From assembly GCA_021199855.1 (NCBI GenBank), contig JAJQHD010000014.1:1-43947 (forward strand): a stretch of 43,947 nt of DNA, read 5' to 3'. Under the pieces are notes generated by a model. The model had not been told where the DNA came from. It saw only the letters and a program-made list of their open reading frames with translations, and did not search any database. This DNA is from Oscillospiraceae bacterium (lineage in GTDB: Bacteria; Bacillota; Clostridia; Oscillospirales; Ruminococcaceae). Position numbers and translations under genes: made by a program. This document shows, piece after piece, positions 41,111 through 43,947 of this stretch (its first letter is position 1; each line of letters begins with the position of its first letter).

Positions 41111-43650
41111 CTCCTAAGAGAGATTTGAGTTCGGCGAGACCTTTGAGGTCGAATTCGTTGCCTTGAAGGTCGTCAAGAAGACTGCCGAGGCTTTGCTCGG
41201 TGGCTTTGATTTCCTCTTCCACCTGCGAAAGAGTAGTGTCGTATTTTGTGCAGATGGCTTCTAACTTCGAGACGAAATCGCTTGTGACGCTTTGCGGCAG
41301 GGCGAGAATGCTACTTACAAGCGGATTTATCCACTTTGTCCGAAGAAGTGCCACTGCCTGCTCGTCGGAAAGAGCTTCGATAAGCTCTTTTGTCTTTATG
41401 TGAAGCTCGGCTTCGCCTGTCTTGAGCTTTTGTTTAAGGTCCTTTTCCTCAAGGATGAGCTTCTGCGCCTCCTTCAGAATTTCGATGACCTCCGGCTCGG
41501 CGTCCTTGTCTTTGATGGCTTTCTTGAGCTCTGCCGGCACAAAGCCGTCCTCCGAGGCAAAGGGCTTTTCCTTGTCCTCCTCCGAAAGCTCGTCAAATAA
41601 GCTTTCTTTTTCGCCGGCTATCTCGGAAAGGCGATTGTCGATGGCGTCGAGCTCGGCTCTCTCTTCGGCGAGGAGCTCCTTTTCGACAAGCTCGAACTGG
41701 AGCACATGCCCGACCCAGCCGTCCTGCACCTCTTCTTCGTCCTTGCCTTTCTTCTTGATGACCATGTGCGGGTCAACCTGCTTTATGGCGCCGACGCCCT
41801 CGGTCTGGATGATTTCAAGGTCGATGGAGATGGTCTGCCAAGCCTTGTCAAGAAGCTGATAGGCGTCGTAGCGGTTTACAAGCGGGATGTTCCTGAGCCG
41901 CTCAAAGATGTTGTCGCTCAGCACCGATTCAGCCCTTGCAGTGTTGACCACCTGCATTTTTGCAATCAGTTCATTGTCCAAGAACTCGCCGAAATCGTCG
42001 AAGGCTTCGGAATATTTCGAATAGAACGAAAGAATGTCGCTGTGGTTCTGAACTGTGGATTTAAGGTCGTCAACCTTCAGCTCGCAATAGTCGCTGTTAA
42101 TCGGGCGGAAGAGGTCGTTTTTAAGGTTTGGGAAAGCATCCCAGTATTCGGAGAGGTCCCGAAGTTCGCTTTCGGGAATCCCGCCGAACATGGAGGAATA
42201 AATATCCCAGCTTTCAGCCTTTTCGGAGGAATCGACATAACGGGGAATGTTGAGGTTATAGTCGTTTTGGCGGATTTCTTCGCGGGAAACAAGCTTCGAG
42301 AACTTGCTGACGTTCTCGCGGGAGACAATCACGTCGACAATTTTCTTTATGTCGCAGGCGCGGAGGACGTTGTTCTTGCCGACCTTTTCAAAGCCCTTGG
42401 AGGCGTCGACAATCAGGACGTCAGTGTTGTCGCGCTTCTGTTTCAGAACCATGATGATGGTGGGGATGCCGGTGCCGAAGAAGATGTTTGCCGGAAGCCC
42501 GATGATGGCGTCGATGTTGTTGTTCTCAATCAGATTTCTGCGGATGGTGCCTTCTTCTCCGCCACGGAACAGAACGCCATGCGGCAGAACGATGGTCATG
42601 ATGCCGTCGGGCTTCAGGTGATAGAGGTCGTGCAGAAAAGGCATAGTCTGCCTTGCCCTTGGGGGCGATTCCATAACGGGCATATCTCGGGTCGCTTTCC
42701 TTGTCCGTCGGGTTCCATGCCTGGGAATATGGAGGATTCGAGACAACGGCGTCGACATAGAGCGGGTCATAGGTGCCGACAGGGTCGTTGTCGTCGAAAT
42801 AGGGCCAGTCCTCTTCGAGCGTGTCGCCGTTTCTGGTGACGATGTTGTCGGGGAGAATGCCCCGCATGACAAGGTTCATACGGGTGAGATTATAGGTGTT
42901 CTCCTTGAGCTCCTGCGCATAGTACATGATGTGGTTGCTGTCGCCCATATATCTGGCGACGGATTTGCCTATGTTGATAAGGAGTGAGCCGGAGCCGCTT
43001 GTCGGGTCATAGATTTTAATCTCGGTGCGATCCTTAAGATGGTTCGCAACAATTTCGGACATCAGAAGCGAAACCTCGTGCGGAGTATAGAACTCTCCGG
43101 CTTTCTTGCCAGCATTAGCCGCAAAGTTGCTGATAAGATATTCATAGATGAAGCCGAGCACATCGTAATCCTGCTTGCCGTCCATGGGAATGTCTTTGAT
43201 AAGATATATCAGGTCGCGGATGGCTTTCGTCCTTGCACCAGAATTTTCGCCAAGCTTCGAAAGCCCGGTCTCAAGAGTCTTGAAGATTCCCTCGAAGACT
43301 TTTTTGTGGGTCGGGTTGATATTTCGGTTGAAGGCGGAAATGGCATCGGTAACATTGCTCGCCGAGAAATCGCTTCCCATCGCCAACCATGTGGAGAACA
43401 GATTCTCATACGAAATGAAGTAGCCGATATTCTTCCGGACAGATTCAACGGTTTCCTTGTCCTCCTCCGTGAGCTCCGGCAGATATTCGTCCGTCCAGTC
43501 GTTCTCCTTGAGATACTTCACTTCCTTGTCGGAAAGGAACTTGTAGAAGATGAAGCCGAGTATGTAGTCCTTGTACTCATTGGCTTCGATTTTGGATCGC
43601 ATTTTGTTCGCCGATTCCCAGATTTTCGATGCAAGCTGCTGTTTGTTCAT
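41103..43650 (-). pseudogene. hsdM: Type I DNA methyltransferase subunit HsdM, frameshifted
   Basis: HsdM is the adenine-N6 methyltransferase of the type I system. The start is the ATG at 43650 with GGAGGAAG 7-11 bp upstream. The first frame is normal through GKADYAF and then reads nonsense (SARPLSPEARRHHDH); the normal continuation LHDLYHLKPDGIMTIVLPHG is in the next frame. The joint lies at the run of four bases at 42636-42639 (T on the coding strand), with one base gained or two lost. Otherwise domains are complete: HsdM_N helices, SAM-binding DPTSGSGSLL, catalytic NPPY (VVSNPPYSQ) and a long coiled-coil C-terminus. The full protein would be about 850 residues. It heads the hsd operon. Confidence 0.88.
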
Positions 43651-43677
43651 GTTGACTTCCTCCACTCACTTGTAAAA

Positions 43678-43707
43678 GATTTTCAAGCCCGAAGGCTATG
43701 AAAAATC
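43678..43707 (-). other. Leader hairpin of the hsd operon
   Basis: On the minus strand GATTTTT-CATA-GCC-ttcg-GGC-TTG-AAAATC forms a stem closed by a UUCG tetraloop, between the promoter and the hsdM ribosome-binding site. No T run follows. Confidence 0.45.
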
Positions 43708-43725
43708 AAAATTGTCTATTTTAAT

Positions 43726-43754
43726 ATTATACAACACCGCCGAAAACAAATCAA
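43726..43754 (-). promoter_or_regulatory. Promoter of the hsd operon
   Basis: On the minus strand TTGATT (43754-43749), 17 bp, TATAAT (43731-43726). Confidence 0.65.
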
Positions 43755-43947
43755 GCCTTTGAGGTTTTATGTTCATGACCTCAAGGTCTCAAATTTCCTT
43801 CTGAGCAGGATTTTTTCGGTTTTTAAGAAAAAGCATCGATGAAATCTTAGAATAAAAATGATCTGCACCAGTCACATTCACAAAAATGCATAAGGGTTTG
43901 GGACACTCCCAACAATCAAAAATCGCCGAGTGTGGCAACACCGGCTG
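43755..43947. other. Window end with inverted repeats upstream of the hsd promoter
   Basis: TTGAGGT (43759-43765) and ACCTCAA (43778-43784) form an inverted repeat, and the palindrome GACCTcaAGGTC (43777-43788) overlaps it. Their place directly upstream of the -35 box suits a regulator site. No gene is seen in the remaining bases to 43947. Confidence 0.4.

Noticed and set aside
1-43947. CRISPR array, rRNA, prophage or insertion sequence
   Set aside because: No regularly spaced identical repeats, no ribosomal RNA sequence, no transposase, integrase or phage structural genes were seen. Only small palindromic repeats are present.

Overview
The window looks like a chromosomal segment of a gut- or rumen-type Clostridia, probably an Oscillospiraceae/Ruminococcus relative. 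The reasons are Gram-positive ribosome-binding sites, sigma-A promoters with 17-bp spacers, lipoprotein signal peptides, a secreted GH5 endoglucanase with Thr-rich linkers and an SH3b domain, a class II fructose-bisphosphate aldolase, and a BlaI/M56 regulatory pair. The species is inferred from gene content only.

Layout. (1) 1-9045: secreted carbohydrate-active block. Three SGNH/GDSL lipoproteins lie in a row (+), then fba (-), a fourth SGNH lipoprotein (-), tRNA-Leu(GAG), and a lipoprotein with SH3b plus GH5 cellulase domains. The second SGNH protein and the cellulase share the same N-terminal anchor/linker/SH3b module. (2) 9072-13845: a minus-strand operon of a BlaI-type repressor, an M56 (BlaR1-like) membrane peptidase, a small secreted protein, a secreted matrixin-like zinc protease and two related anchored proteins. 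A relic of the M56 gene tail lies at its far end. (3) 13862-14732: two tandem copies of a type I toxin-antitoxin-like unit, each with a sense promoter for a tiny hydrophobic peptide and a converging near-consensus antisense promoter. (4) 14749-18517: a heterodimeric ABC exporter pair, one member carrying two compensating frameshifts. (5) 18643-22244: a putative sortase-anchored protein, a short-chain dehydrogenase and an orphan solute-binding lipoprotein. (6) 22772-25001: small accessory genes, including a Cys-rich CPCC-like protein, a MORN/YwqK-like protein downstream of a SAM-I-class riboswitch, and a small (p)ppGpp hydrolase-like HD protein. (7) 25026-33937: McrB (with EVE domain), McrC, a DUF6508 protein, three Sel1-repeat proteins and an orphan protein sharing the N-terminal domain of McrB. 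(8) 34234-43754: a coiled-coil protein, an AAA ATPase, a WYL regulator and a type I restriction operon (hsdM-hsdS-hsdR).

Regions 6-8 form a defence island read almost entirely on the minus strand. Several of its genes are broken: hsdM by a frameshift, hsdR by an amber stop, one Sel1 gene by an amber stop and one small gene by a frameshift. The indels sit at or near short homopolymer runs, so real decay, phase variation and base-calling error all remain possible.

The strongest candidates for something new are three. The first is the McrBC-EVE / DUF6508 / Sel1 / McrB-N-domain gene set, where a relic shows that the orphan McrB-N-domain gene was once present twice. The second is the tandem convergent-promoter peptide units. 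The third is a SAM riboswitch that appears to control a YwqK-like gene rather than a methionine gene.
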